Shown: positions 6,855 to 13,694, counted from the first letter of the stretch. The stretch: 32,354 nucleotides of DNA from Anaerolineae bacterium (GCA_017303735.1 JAFLCF010000026.1:1-32354), one strand, 5' to 3'. Notes: generated by a model from the sequence alone, not told the origin. Translations and numbers: made by a program.

Positions 6855-7517
6855 ATGTCTGACTTCTTTTCAATAGTTTGTCTTGGATCTCTTGGTTTGG
6901 CAATTTTTGTTTTTGGTCTTCTAATTGGCTTTTTAATTAAGAATTCTTACCGTTCTAGATTGATTTTGAATCAAAATCGTGGCGAAGCAGCTGTACGAAC
7001 ATTGATAACTTCGAATTTCAAGCCACCGAATTTCCATCTACTCAACAATGTAACCGTTCCTTTTCAAGATGGCACAACTCAGATTGATCATATTTTGATC
7101 TCCACAAAAGGTGTTTTTGTCATTGAAGTAAAGCATTATTCTGGTTGGATTTTTGGAAACGAAAAATCAGACCAGTGGATGCAAAGTATTTACCGGGTTA
7201 AGAATAGATTTCAAAATCCAATTCGCCAAAACTATCGCCATCTGAAAGCGATACAGCAATTACTTGATTTTCTTCCAAAAGAACAAATACATTCCATAGT
7301 AGTTTTTAGCGGAAGTGCGGAGTTCAAAACTCCTGTTCCAAGTGGCGTCTTTTATCTCAAGCAATTGATAAGCCATTTACACTCTTTTCACGATGAAGTA
7401 ATTTCATCGAACCGTCTTGAATTCTGTGTCGGACGTTTAGAATGCAAAAGATACGAATTAACAAGAGCAACTGATGTTCAACATCGTGCGTATTTAGCAA
7501 AGAAATATAACGATTGA
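6855..7517 (+). CDS. Membrane-anchored NERD-domain (nuclease-related) protein
   Basis: A 220-residue protein with one N-terminal transmembrane helix (about 6-28) and a NERD domain (about 40-160). Conserved NERD positions are visible: GEAAV (43-47), QIDHILIS (77-84) and VIEVKHYSG (89-97), giving E44, D78, E91 and K93 in the order of a restriction-endonuclease-like PD-(D/E)XK core. W108 and the NPIRQN...H helix (121-129) follow as in other NERD proteins. The family is thought to process DNA, but the substrate is unproven. GGGAG lies 7 nt before the ATG; TATAAT at 6816-6821 is a possible -10 without a clear -35. The gene is visibly AT-richer than its neighbours and sits between two same-family genes on the other strand, suggesting acquisition. 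Confidence 0.88.
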   Translation: MSDFFSIVCLGSLGLAIFVFGLLIGFLIKNSYRSRLILNQNRGEAAVRTLITSNFKPPNFHLLNNVTVPFQDGTTQIDHILISTKGVFVIEVKHYSGWIFGNEKSDQWMQSIYRVKNRFQNPIRQNYRHLKAIQQLLDFLPKEQIHSIVVFSGSAEFKTPVPSGVFYLKQLISHLHSFHDEVISSNRLEFCVGRLECKRYELTRATDVQHRAYLAKKYND

Positions 7518-7580
7518 ACTGTCAGAGTTTAGACTAAGCTCCTTTTGCAGAATCAATTTCCAGTTAAGAAAGAAGCGGGG

Positions 7581-7616
7581 TCTTCATCCACTTTCCACTT
7601 TCTAAAATCCATCCTT
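7581..7616. repeat. Heptanucleotide array spanning the stop codon of FAD oxidoreductase 2
   Basis: CCA or CTA recurs at 7588, 7595, 7602 and 7609 with a 7-bp period, running from the intergenic DNA through the stop codon and into the last codons (KDGF) of the minus-strand gene. The C-terminus may have been shaped by the repeat. Confidence 0.55.
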
Positions 7617-9203
7617 CAACATTTCTTTTGCCGCCAACATGCCGGGTGCGCCCATCACGCCGCCGCCGGGGTGTGCGCCGCTCGCGCCGAAGTAGTAGCC
7701 TTTGAGCGGGGTGCGGAAGTCTGCCCATTGTGGGGTGGGACGCAGGAAGAAAATTTGATGCAGCAGCAGTTCGCCGTGGAAAATGTTGCCGCCGGTGATG
7801 CCCGCGATGCGTTCGATGTCTTTGGGCGAGATGACTTGCATGCCCACGATGCACTCGCGGATGTTCGGCGCGTATTGTTCGATGGTGGCGATGACCGCTT
7901 CGCCGAGTTCGTCGCGGCGTTGGTCTGTCCAGCCGCCTTCGAGATCGTAGGGCGCGTATTGCACGAAGCAAGACATCACATGATGTCCGGGAGGCGCCAT
8001 GTCGGGGTCGATCATCGAGGGGAAGATCATATCGAGATAGGGGCGTTTGGAAATCTGCCCGTATTTCGCGTCGTCGTAGGCGCGTTCGATGTAATCAATG
8101 CTCGGGCTGATCGAAACCGCGCCGCGATGCAGAACCGAGTTCGCGCCGTTGCCCGTGTATGGCAGCGCAGTGAAGTTTGGCAATTTGCTCAAGGCAATGT
8201 TAACCTTGCCCGACGAGCCGCGTGTGCGGAAGTTTTGAATCGAGGTGACAAAATCATCGGGCAGATGTTTCTGCTCAACAAATTGAAGGAATGTGCGCTT
8301 CGGGTCGGCGGCAGACATGACGACTTTGGAATCGAGTTCGTCGCCATTTTCGAGAATGACACCTACGGCGCGTCCATTCTTGACCTTGACCTGTTGCACG
8401 CTCGCGTTGACTCTGACCTCCACCCCAAGCGCTTGCGACGCGTTATAGATCGAGCCGCTGACTCCGCCAGAGCCGTTCTTAGCAAAACCCCAGGCGCGGA
8501 AGGCGCCGTCAATTTCGCCCATGTAGTGATGCAACAAAACATACGCCGTGCCGGGAGAGCGCGGTCCGAGATAGGTGCCGATGATGCCGCTGGCGGCTTT
8601 GGTGCCTTTGAGCGCGTCGGTCTCGAACCACTCTTCGAGCAAGTCCGCGGACGATTGCGTGGCGAGTTTGGCAACCATGTAGAGTTCTTTTTCGGAAAGC
8701 GAAGCCGCGTATTGACCGACTTTGAGAAGCCCCATCAGATCGCGGATGCTCATGGAGGAGGGATCGGGCGGGATGAGGTTGATGATCGGCTTGATGGCTT
8801 TCGCGGCGCGCGCCATGACGCGGGCGTACTCGTCGTAGGCTTCGGCGTCTTTGGGCGAGTGACGATACAACTCGCGGCGAGTCAGATCGTGGTCATCCCA
8901 TCCGGCGAGATAATCTCCGTTTTCCATCGGTGTGAAGGTGGAAGGCAGCGGGAGAATCTTGAGCCCGTGCTTGGGCAATTCCAAATCACGGATGATCTCC
9001 GGGCGTAGCAAACTCACCACGTAGGAAAACTCCGTAAACTTGTAGCCGGGAAAAATTTCCTCGGTCACTGCCGCGCCGCCGACAATGGGTCGACGTTCGA
9101 GCACGACCACTTTTTTGCCAGCCAGGGCTAAATAAGATGCGGCGACAAGTCCGTTATGTCCACCGCCGATAATGATTGCGTCGTATGTGTTGGATGATGT
9201 CAT
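7602..9203 (-). CDS. FAD-dependent oxidoreductase, phytoene desaturase/PYROXD2-like (paralogue 2)
   Basis: The 533-residue product has GGGHNG (13-18), E36 in VVVLERR, PIVGGAAVTEE and a C-terminal GASGAHPGGGVMGAPG loop that closes the FAD site, the same plan as paralogue 1. It differs by a longer middle with SADLLEEWFETDALKG and PRSPGTAYVLLHHYMGE helices and is closer in length to PYROXD2. The ATG at 9203 is chosen over a GTG eight codons upstream, since that GTG lies inside the heptad repeat that fills the gap to the GcvT-like gene. No Shine-Dalgarno is visible, so translation may depend on the upstream gene. The 80-nt separation suggests co-transcription with the GcvT-like gene. Substrate unknown. 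Confidence 0.85.
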   Translation of the reverse strand: MTSSNTYDAIIIGGGHNGLVAASYLALAGKKVVVLERRPIVGGAAVTEEIFPGYKFTEFSYVVSLLRPEIIRDLELPKHGLKILPLPSTFTPMENGDYLAGWDDHDLTRRELYRHSPKDAEAYDEYARVMARAAKAIKPIINLIPPDPSSMSIRDLMGLLKVGQYAASLSEKELYMVAKLATQSSADLLEEWFETDALKGTKAASGIIGTYLGPRSPGTAYVLLHHYMGEIDGAFRAWGFAKNGSGGVSGSIYNASQALGVEVRVNASVQQVKVKNGRAVGVILENGDELDSKVVMSAADPKRTFLQFVEQKHLPDDFVTSIQNFRTRGSSGKVNIALSKLPNFTALPYTGNGANSVLHRGAVSISPSIDYIERAYDDAKYGQISKRPYLDMIFPSMIDPDMAPPGHHVMSCFVQYAPYDLEGGWTDQRRDELGEAVIATIEQYAPNIRECIVGMQVISPKDIERIAGITGGNIFHGELLLHQIFFLRPTPQWADFRTPLKGYYFGASGAHPGGGVMGAPGMLAAKEMLKDGF

Positions 9204-9214
9204 GGTTTTTCTCT

Positions 9215-9280
9215 GTTTGAAGGTCACAGGTTGAAGGTCGCAGGTTCAAACATTCAACCTGTAACCTTCAACTTTCAACC
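9215..9280. repeat. Heptanucleotide arrays arranged as an inverted repeat, filling an intergenic gap
   Basis: GGT recurs at 9222, 9229, 9236 and 9243 (GTT at 9215 continues the phase) and AAC at 9256, 9263, 9270 and 9277, both with strict 7-bp spacing. The two halves are reverse complements in character (AGGTTGA against TCAACCT), so the transcript can fold into an imperfect hairpin. The array takes up almost the whole gap between the GcvT-like gene and FAD oxidoreductase 2. Confidence 0.75.
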
Positions 9281-9283
9281 AAA

Positions 9284-10486
9284 TTATTTCTTCTTCCATT
9301 CTGGTTCGTAGAACGGCAGCTTGACCACTTTCGCAGGCGCATGTTGACGGTGATGTTCGACCGTGATTTCCATGCGAACATCGGTGCCGATTTCGTAGTA
9401 AGGTTTCTGCAAATGCGCGAGGGCGATGTAGGTCTTGAGTAGCGGTGACCATGTGGAGGTGGATGCATAACCGACCTGAACATTCCCCACCATCACCGGC
9501 AGACTGGCGCGGATTGCCGAGCCGGGGATTTGCGGAGGCAGACCGACCTTGCCAAATAATTTTTCCATGCCGACCCAATCCACAGCCAAGCCGACCATCT
9601 TCCATGCCGAACCTTCGCGCTTTTCTTTTTCCAATGCGCGGCGACCGACGAAGTAGCCGGGTTTATCGAGTGCGACTGTCCAATCGAGACCCAACTCGAA
9701 GGGCGAGGATTTCTGCGATTCGATCCACGCATGAGAAGCAGAGGTGTAATCGACATCGAGCATGAAGAGACCCGCTTCCACGCGTGCCATGTCCATGGCG
9801 AGAATGCCAACGGGGGTGATGCCGTAATCCGAACCAGCTTCCATGAGCGCGTCCCATACTTTGAGCGCATCTTTGTTTGCCATCCAAATCTCATAACCGA
9901 GGTCGCCGGTGTAACCTGTTCTTGAAATCGTGACTTCAACACCCTTGATTTTGTTCGTCATCAAGCGGAAGTATTTCAACTCGTCCACTGGTTTTTCGAC
10001 CACTTTATTCAATACCTTGCGGGTATTCGGTCCCTGAAAACTGAGCGCCGCCACGTCATCGGTCACTTCGGTGATGGACACATCCATGCCGACCGCATTC
10101 ATCATCAGCCAGCGCAGATTCGGTTCCGCGGCAGTCAGGCGGAAGGTCTGCTCTTCGAGGCGTGAGATGGTGCCATCGTCGATCATCTTGCCTTCTTCGT
10201 CACACCAGCCGGTGTAGGCGACCTGTCCCACTTTCATTTTGTGGACGTCGCGAGTCGTAACGCGGTGCAGAAGCGCGGCAGCGTCCTTGCCTTTGATGAC
10301 GTACTTGATCAGCGGCGAGACATCGATGAGCGCCGCCGAGTTGCGGATCGCCCAATACTCGCGGTCGAGCACATGCTCATACGAGCCGACGACAAAATAG
10401 CCCGCCCACTTGCGCCAATTTTGCGGCTGGCACAACGCGGACGTCCGTTCGTGGAAGGGGGTGGTTTTGAGGTTGAGATTTAGCAT
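9284..10486 (-). CDS. GcvT-like folate-dependent aminomethyltransferase/demethylase
   Basis: A 400-residue member of the glycine-cleavage T-protein fold. Visible family blocks are VTTRDVHKMKVGQVAYT followed by EEGKMIDDGTI, where the Asp of IDDG matches the catalytic position, then SFQGPNTRKVL, SRTGYTGDLGYEIW and the C-terminal barrel with VGYASTSTWSP. The protein is about 35 residues longer than a classic T-protein and there is no gcvH or gcvP nearby. A role in transferring a methyl or methylene group from another N- or S-methyl substrate to tetrahydrofolate is therefore more likely than glycine cleavage. Two FAD oxidoreductases follow on the same strand, which could oxidise a related substrate. 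The ATG at 10486 fits the family N-terminus; the RBS is weak (AAGGAA at about 10 nt). Confidence 0.82.
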   Translation of the reverse strand: MLNLNLKTTPFHERTSALCQPQNWRKWAGYFVVGSYEHVLDREYWAIRNSAALIDVSPLIKYVIKGKDAAALLHRVTTRDVHKMKVGQVAYTGWCDEEGKMIDDGTISRLEEQTFRLTAAEPNLRWLMMNAVGMDVSITEVTDDVAALSFQGPNTRKVLNKVVEKPVDELKYFRLMTNKIKGVEVTISRTGYTGDLGYEIWMANKDALKVWDALMEAGSDYGITPVGILAMDMARVEAGLFMLDVDYTSASHAWIESQKSSPFELGLDWTVALDKPGYFVGRRALEKEKREGSAWKMVGLAVDWVGMEKLFGKVGLPPQIPGSAIRASLPVMVGNVQVGYASTSTWSPLLKTYIALAHLQKPYYEIGTDVRMEITVEHHRQHAPAKVVKLPFYEPEWKKK

Positions 10487-10565
10487 GGGGAAATGATTCC
10501 TTGAATTGCGCGGATTGTACATTATATATAATCTTGTGACAATCACGAGTTTCCCAATTGAAGAC

Positions 10566-10597
10566 AAAACAGGTCTGAGTTGCTCAGACCTGTTTTT
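10566..10597 (-). terminator. Terminator, copy 1 of the AACAGGTC hairpin family
   Basis: AACAGGTCTGAG-TTG-CTCAGACCTGTT with A- and T-runs on the flanks. It ends the minus-strand membrane-protein pair (10618-11531). Near-identical copies are at 11611 and 12998. Confidence 0.85.
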
Positions 10598-10617
10598 GGA
10601 GGGCGTGTTGCACTCAC

Positions 10618-11160
10618 CTACTGCTTGCGGCTGTTGAATTCCATTTCCATGAGGATACGCAGGATGTGCGACAGGGCTTTTAGAGGGAAATAAACAATTA
10701 CTATTTGCAAAGCAGCACTCAAAATTACAATAAGTAGATTCCGAACCATGATTGATATCTCGCCAAATGCCATTAGACCCTCTGTAAATAGAGCAGTAAT
10801 CACCGACGAATTAATTATGTAAATTATGATATAGACAACAACAACAGCTTTAGCAACTTTATTTATAGAGTCAACAAGATTGATTACTTCTAGTGTGTCA
10901 TAAAGTTCAGGTTGATTTTCGCTGTCAAGGATCTTTGCTTCCCAATCTTCCAGGTCATCATCAGTTGAATCGTCTTTTTCAAGGATGGGTTTATCTTGTT
11001 TTGGGAGAGTGGTAATTCTTTTAGTTAATATTTCTTCCAAAACCTCGAATGCAAGGGCAGACCATTCTAGACGGTCGTTTTTTTTCCAGATATCAAGAAG
11101 CTCATCAGTATCCTTGGAATTTAAACTTACATATATTTGATTGCGAAGTTCTGAGCTCAT
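10618..11160 (-). CDS. Small membrane protein with soluble N-terminal domain, unknown
   Basis: The 180-residue product has a charged N-terminal region (1-95) that includes SKDTDELLDIWKKNDR and EWSALAFEVLEEIL, a helical motif I have the impression recurs at the N-termini of bacterial membrane proteins, followed by at least two hydrophobic segments (about 100-120 and 138-168). I do not recognise a named family. It is AT-rich relative to the window. Its ATG overlaps the stop of the upstream gene by 4 nt (ATGA), so the two small membrane proteins are translationally coupled and probably form one unit. A terminator follows immediately. Confidence 0.75.
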   Translation of the reverse strand: MSSELRNQIYVSLNSKDTDELLDIWKKNDRLEWSALAFEVLEEILTKRITTLPKQDKPILEKDDSTDDDLEDWEAKILDSENQPELYDTLEVINLVDSINKVAKAVVVVYIIIYIINSSVITALFTEGLMAFGEISIMVRNLLIVILSAALQIVIVYFPLKALSHILRILMEMEFNSRKQ

Positions 11161-11531
11161 TTTCCGCCCTCCAGTTTCTCTTTTTCACGATAATTCATAT
11201 CGGTTTCAATCACCATATACAACCCGAGGGAAACACCTTTTAATACAACATAGTACATAAAACCTGTCAAAGCTCGACTAAGAATATCTGACCCAATATC
11301 AAAGAAATAATAAAACGGGTCAAGCATTGCCATTTCCCAATAACTAAAGCTGCTCTGAGTGTAGGCTGCTAATGCCTGCATCCTCTCATAATTTGCCTGA
11401 TCTTGGAAAATCGTCAATACAGCAAAAAGCAAATAAAAAATTAACATTACCCATGCAAGGTTATTTGCCCAGCCAGCAATGCTCATTAATCTATTTTGAT
11501 CTTTGGTGAAAAGTTCTTCTGTTTCGCTCAT
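11157..11531 (-). CDS. Small membrane protein, unknown, co-translated partner
   Basis: A 124-residue protein with hydrophobic helices near residues 22-42 and 85-108, a Phe/Tyr-rich stretch between (FYYFFDIGSD), and a charged C-terminal tail that ends in the overlap with the next gene. No family is recognised. AAGGAGGAAATA gives a strong RBS just before the ATG, and a good promoter lies at 11559-11587. Together with the downstream 180-residue protein it forms a compact two-gene operon closed by a terminator. Both are AT-richer than their surroundings. A heteromeric membrane complex is plausible, but its function is unknown. Confidence 0.75.
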   Translation of the reverse strand: MSETEELFTKDQNRLMSIAGWANNLAWVMLIFYLLFAVLTIFQDQANYERMQALAAYTQSSFSYWEMAMLDPFYYFFDIGSDILSRALTGFMYYVVLKGVSLGLYMVIETDMNYREKEKLEGGK

Positions 11532-11558
11532 TATTTCCTCCTTGCGTTTGATTTTTTT

Positions 11559-11587
11559 ATTTTACATTACAAATAAACCAATGGCAA
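11559..11587 (-). promoter_or_regulatory. Sigma70-type promoter of the two-gene membrane-protein operon
   Basis: On the minus strand TTGCCA (11587-11582) and TAAAAT (11564-11559) are separated by exactly 17 bp, about 28 nt before the start codon at 11531. Confidence 0.65.
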
Positions 11588-11610
11588 ATTGAAGTTTAGG
11601 GATGAAAGAC

Positions 11611-11641
11611 AAAACAGGTCTGAGTTGCTCAGACCTGTTTT
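11611..11641 (-). terminator. Terminator, copy 2 of the AACAGGTC hairpin family
   Basis: AACAGGTCTGAG-TTG-CTCAGACCTGTT, identical in stem and loop to the copy at 10566. It follows the stop of the PPOX-family gene and ends the MarR-controlled transcript. Confidence 0.85.
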
Positions 11642-11652
11642 GAACCTGTCCA

Positions 11653-12048
11653 TTATTCTGTTTCAAGTTTTGCCTTGCGGCTAACGGGCTTGCCATCTTT
11701 GAAAGCGACATCGTCCACGCCCCAACTCCATAACCGTTTGGGATGAATGACCAGCGACGCCCGCCCGCCTCCTTCCACGATTTCGGCTGTTCCATGGACC
11801 TTGACCCCTCTCGCCACCCACGGCTGGACCGATGCCAGATCGTCGATCACCAATGAAACAAGGGCATTGCCTGCTTTTACATTTTTATACTTAAACGTTT
11901 TGGTGATATCGAAGCCGGTGATGAAGAAGGTCTTGCCATCAAAGCGGAATCCCACCGGGGCAACATCGGTCTGACCCGATTTGGAAACCGTTGCCAGCCG
12001 TGCCAAATGTTGTGAGTTGATGTAAGCGATCTCTTTTTCAGTAAACAT
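11653..12048 (-). CDS. PPOX-class (pyridoxamine-5'-phosphate-oxidase-like split barrel) oxidoreductase
   Basis: The 131-residue protein carries the flavin/F420 split-barrel pattern of small PPOX-class enzymes: LARLATVSKSGQTDVAPVGF (16-35), a strand TFFITGFD, the helix-strand KYKNVKAGNALVSLVIDD, then RGVKVHGTAEIV and a C-terminal IHPKRLWSWGVDD. This combination is typical of the F420-dependent subgroup, whose members reduce small ketones, biliverdin or xenobiotics with F420H2 (family knowledge). Cofactor and substrate cannot be fixed here. GAGG lies 8 nt before the ATG. It is 52 nt downstream of the DUF5519 gene on the same strand and ends at terminator copy 2, so it is probably the last gene under the MarR repressor. 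Confidence 0.85.
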   Translation of the reverse strand: MFTEKEIAYINSQHLARLATVSKSGQTDVAPVGFRFDGKTFFITGFDITKTFKYKNVKAGNALVSLVIDDLASVQPWVARGVKVHGTAEIVEGGGRASLVIHPKRLWSWGVDDVAFKDGKPVSRKAKLETE

Positions 12049-12071
12049 GGTTATGCCTCAATAGTAAGTGA

Positions 12072-12092
12072 CAGTCACCTTTGAAGTGACTG
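12072..12092. repeat. Short hairpin between the DUF5519 and PPOX genes
   Basis: CAGTCAC-CTTTGAA-GTGACTG forms a 7-bp stem; the left arm also overlaps the palindrome GTGACAGTCAC. No T-run follows, so it may be an RNA-processing or regulatory element in the MarR operon rather than a terminator. Confidence 0.4.
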
Positions 12093-12100
12093 CAATAATT

Positions 12101-12439
12101 TTATACTTCTAATTTTTTTGACTTCTGTTTTTGTGCGATCTCGTAACTTTCACGAAACAATGCAATTGCCTTTTCCACATCATCTTCCTGCCGCAGGTAG
12201 AAACTGATCCAACCGGTTTCAGGCAACAAATGATGCGGCTGCGCACGCCCGGCAGCGACCAAAACATCGCGCACTTTCTTCGGGAAGGGAATATCCACCA
12301 TGTGGTCGCCGTGGATGTGCCCGACTTCACGTTTGCCGATCACATATTCCACGCCACCGAAGCGATGCGGGGCAACGGTCACACCTTCCCAACTCGTCAC
12401 CGCCTGTGTGATGCGCGCCTGCGCTCCCTTCACGCTCAT
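12101..12439 (-). CDS. DUF5519 (luciferase-domain) family protein
   Basis: A 112-residue single-domain protein. The family pattern is visible in sequence: SWEGVTVAPHRFGGVEYVIG, then REVGHIHGDHMVDIPFPKKVRD, VLVAAGRAQPHHLLPETGWISFYL and a C-terminal helix VEKAIALFRESYEIA. It resembles the small domain found at the N-terminus of some luciferases and as a stand-alone bacterial protein; the biochemical role is not established and no light emission is implied. Its ATG overlaps the stop of the marR gene in an ATGA arrangement, so the two are translationally coupled and the protein is under the same operator. The His-rich stretch GHIHGD could be functional. Confidence 0.8.
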   Translation of the reverse strand: MSVKGAQARITQAVTSWEGVTVAPHRFGGVEYVIGKREVGHIHGDHMVDIPFPKKVRDVLVAAGRAQPHHLLPETGWISFYLRQEDDVEKAIALFRESYEIAQKQKSKKLEV

Positions 12440-12891
12440 GCCAACTCCCTGCCTTTGCCCAGCTTCTTACACAACTCGCCGAGCGTTTCCTGTTCAGATG
12501 CGCTCAAAACGCTGAAGATATCCACCAGCGCCCCAACATGATTGGGAAGCACCGCCTCGATCTTGCTTGTGCCTGCTTCTGTCAAATGAACATGGATCAC
12601 TCTGCGGTCTTCTGCATCCCTCTCGCGGCGGACATATCCGTCGCGTTCAAGGTTGTCGATGACGGTAGTGAGATTGCTGGTGCTCTTCAATACCTTGCTG
12701 CTGACCTCGCCCTGAGTCATCGAACCGATGTGATACAGTGCCTCAAGCACAGCGAACTGTGAAGCAGTCAAGTCGCCGATGGTCTGGCGAGTAGAAAGCT
12801 CCCCAAGCACCGAGTTGGTACAACGGGTGAGTTTGATGAATGTGTCCAGGGTGCGCCTCTCGGCGCGAGAGCCTTCAAAATGGGTGGGCAT
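12436..12891 (-). CDS. MarR-family transcriptional regulator
   Basis: The 151-residue protein has the full MarR dimer layout: N-terminal helix (TLDTFIKLTRCTNSVLGE), the winged helix with ASQFAVLEALYHIGSMTQGEVS and KVLKSTSNLTTVIDNLERDG as helix-turn-helix, a wing with RRERDAEDRRVIHVHLTEAG, and C-terminal dimerisation helices. MarR proteins repress their own and neighbouring genes and release DNA when they bind phenolic ligands or are oxidised. A perfect inverted repeat sits 11 nt upstream of the ATG. One Cys (C26 in TRCTNS) near the N-terminus could allow redox sensing, but that is speculative. The coupled downstream gene (DUF5519) and the PPOX gene are the likely targets. Confidence 0.92.
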   Translation of the reverse strand: MPTHFEGSRAERRTLDTFIKLTRCTNSVLGELSTRQTIGDLTASQFAVLEALYHIGSMTQGEVSSKVLKSTSNLTTVIDNLERDGYVRRERDAEDRRVIHVHLTEAGTSKIEAVLPNHVGALVDIFSVLSASEQETLGELCKKLGKGRELA

Positions 12892-12901
12892 ATCAAATCT
12901 C

Positions 12902-12930
12902 TTTCGATATCAAATAGTTTGATATCGAAA
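12902..12930 (-). promoter_or_regulatory. Perfect 13-bp inverted-repeat operator for the MarR regulator
   Basis: TTTCGATATCAAA-TAG-TTTGATATCGAAA is a perfect dyad with 13-bp arms, in the size range of MarR-family operators. On the minus strand TTGAGA upstream and a CTATTT/TATTTG -10-like box inside the dyad would place the operator over the promoter, so binding should block RNA polymerase. Confidence 0.8.
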
Positions 12931-12997
12931 TATTATCTCAAACGATGGAGAGAGTCAAGTTCTCCACCACCTATACGTTTGGGGAGGCAAGAACATA

Positions 12998-13040
12998 TAC
13001 ATAAAAACAGGTCAGAGTTGCTCTGACCTGTTTTTATGTA
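12998..13040 (-). terminator. Terminator, copy 3 of the AACAGGTC hairpin family, extended to a 20-bp stem
   Basis: TACATAAAAACAGGTCAGAG pairs perfectly with CTCTGACCTGTTTTTATGTA around TTG. Relative to copies 1 and 2 the inner stem reads CAGAG/CTCTG instead of CTGAG/CTCAG, a compensatory double change. It follows the hemerythrin-like gene. Confidence 0.85.
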
Positions 13041-13045
13041 CGGTA

Positions 13046-13606
13046 TTACTTCCAATCGCTAAGTTCTTCTTCGAGGGTTTCGAGCAGTTTGATGTATTTG
13101 CCTGCCTCAACCTCTTTATTGTTTTCGAGTGCGATTTGATTCAATCCTTCAAGGATGGTGGGTTCATCTTCCGGGGAAATATTTTGATCGAGAAGCGGAA
13201 AGACAAGATTCTTGAGGCGGTCTAAATTCTGGCGCAGGGTGGATGTGTATTCACTCGCCGCCCACCCCACTTCGATTTTGGCGCCCGCATCCCCACCCTG
13301 CCAGTCGCTGGCAGCTTTGGAAAGCAGGTCTGCGGCTTGTTTGCATTTCACATGTTCATCTTTCATATTCCCGACCACGCCCGAGTTGACGGGAAACCCC
13401 GCATCTTCGAGCACTTTCATAAGCAGTTCTTCCTTGCGAAAGAAACTTCCATCCACGTATTCATGAATGAAAGTGCTGCCATGTATAAAAAAACCGGGTT
13501 GGACATTTTTATTGCCGCCCCCAAGCATGGCAGATCCTCCGCCAAATACATCCAAAAACCGTTGGAGGGTTTCCTGATCTTTCCGAAAATGTTTCGCAAT
13601 GCGCAT
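13046..13606 (-). CDS. Hemerythrin-fold protein lacking several metal-ligand residues
   Basis: The 186-residue protein follows bacterial hemerythrin-like proteins over its length: PGFF....FIHEYVDGSFFRKEELL (37-62), LEDAGFPVNSGVVGNMKDEH (66-85), YTSTLRQNLDRLKNLVFPLL (120-139) and NISPEDE. In canonical members the corresponding positions hold the di-iron ligands HH.KEE, EH and RxHIxKE. Here HH is FF (55-56), the third-helix His is N127 and the acidic ligand is L131, while E60 and H85 remain. It can therefore hardly bind a normal di-iron centre; a metal-free or heme/other-ligand role is possible. AGGAA lies 8 nt before the ATG. It is flanked by a strong terminator and looks monocistronic. Confidence 0.75.
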   Translation of the reverse strand: MRIAKHFRKDQETLQRFLDVFGGGSAMLGGGNKNVQPGFFIHGSTFIHEYVDGSFFRKEELLMKVLEDAGFPVNSGVVGNMKDEHVKCKQAADLLSKAASDWQGGDAGAKIEVGWAASEYTSTLRQNLDRLKNLVFPLLDQNISPEDEPTILEGLNQIALENNKEVEAGKYIKLLETLEEELSDWK

Positions 13607-13694
13607 ATTGGGTTCCTGTTAGTGGAGCGGGACTTTTTGCCTGAAAATTTTACCGCCCTTTGACAGAAACAAACAGCGGCGAACCCGTGCAATT

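Noticed and set aside
7545..9008. Long open frame (487 codons) on the plus strand
   Set aside because: It is antisense to FAD oxidoreductase 2, whose motifs are unmistakable. The plus-strand translation is Arg/Ala/Val-rich without family signals, as expected for an opposite-strand shadow of biased codons.
5318..9203. Carotenoid biosynthesis cluster, suggested by phytoene-desaturase-like motifs
   Set aside because: There is no phytoene synthase, cyclase or prenyltransferase nearby. The sequences look more like PYROXD2-type proteins with unknown substrates.
13046..13606. Functional oxygen-binding hemerythrin
   Set aside because: Several ligand positions (HH, last-helix His and acidic residue) are replaced, so oxygen binding by a di-iron centre is not supported.
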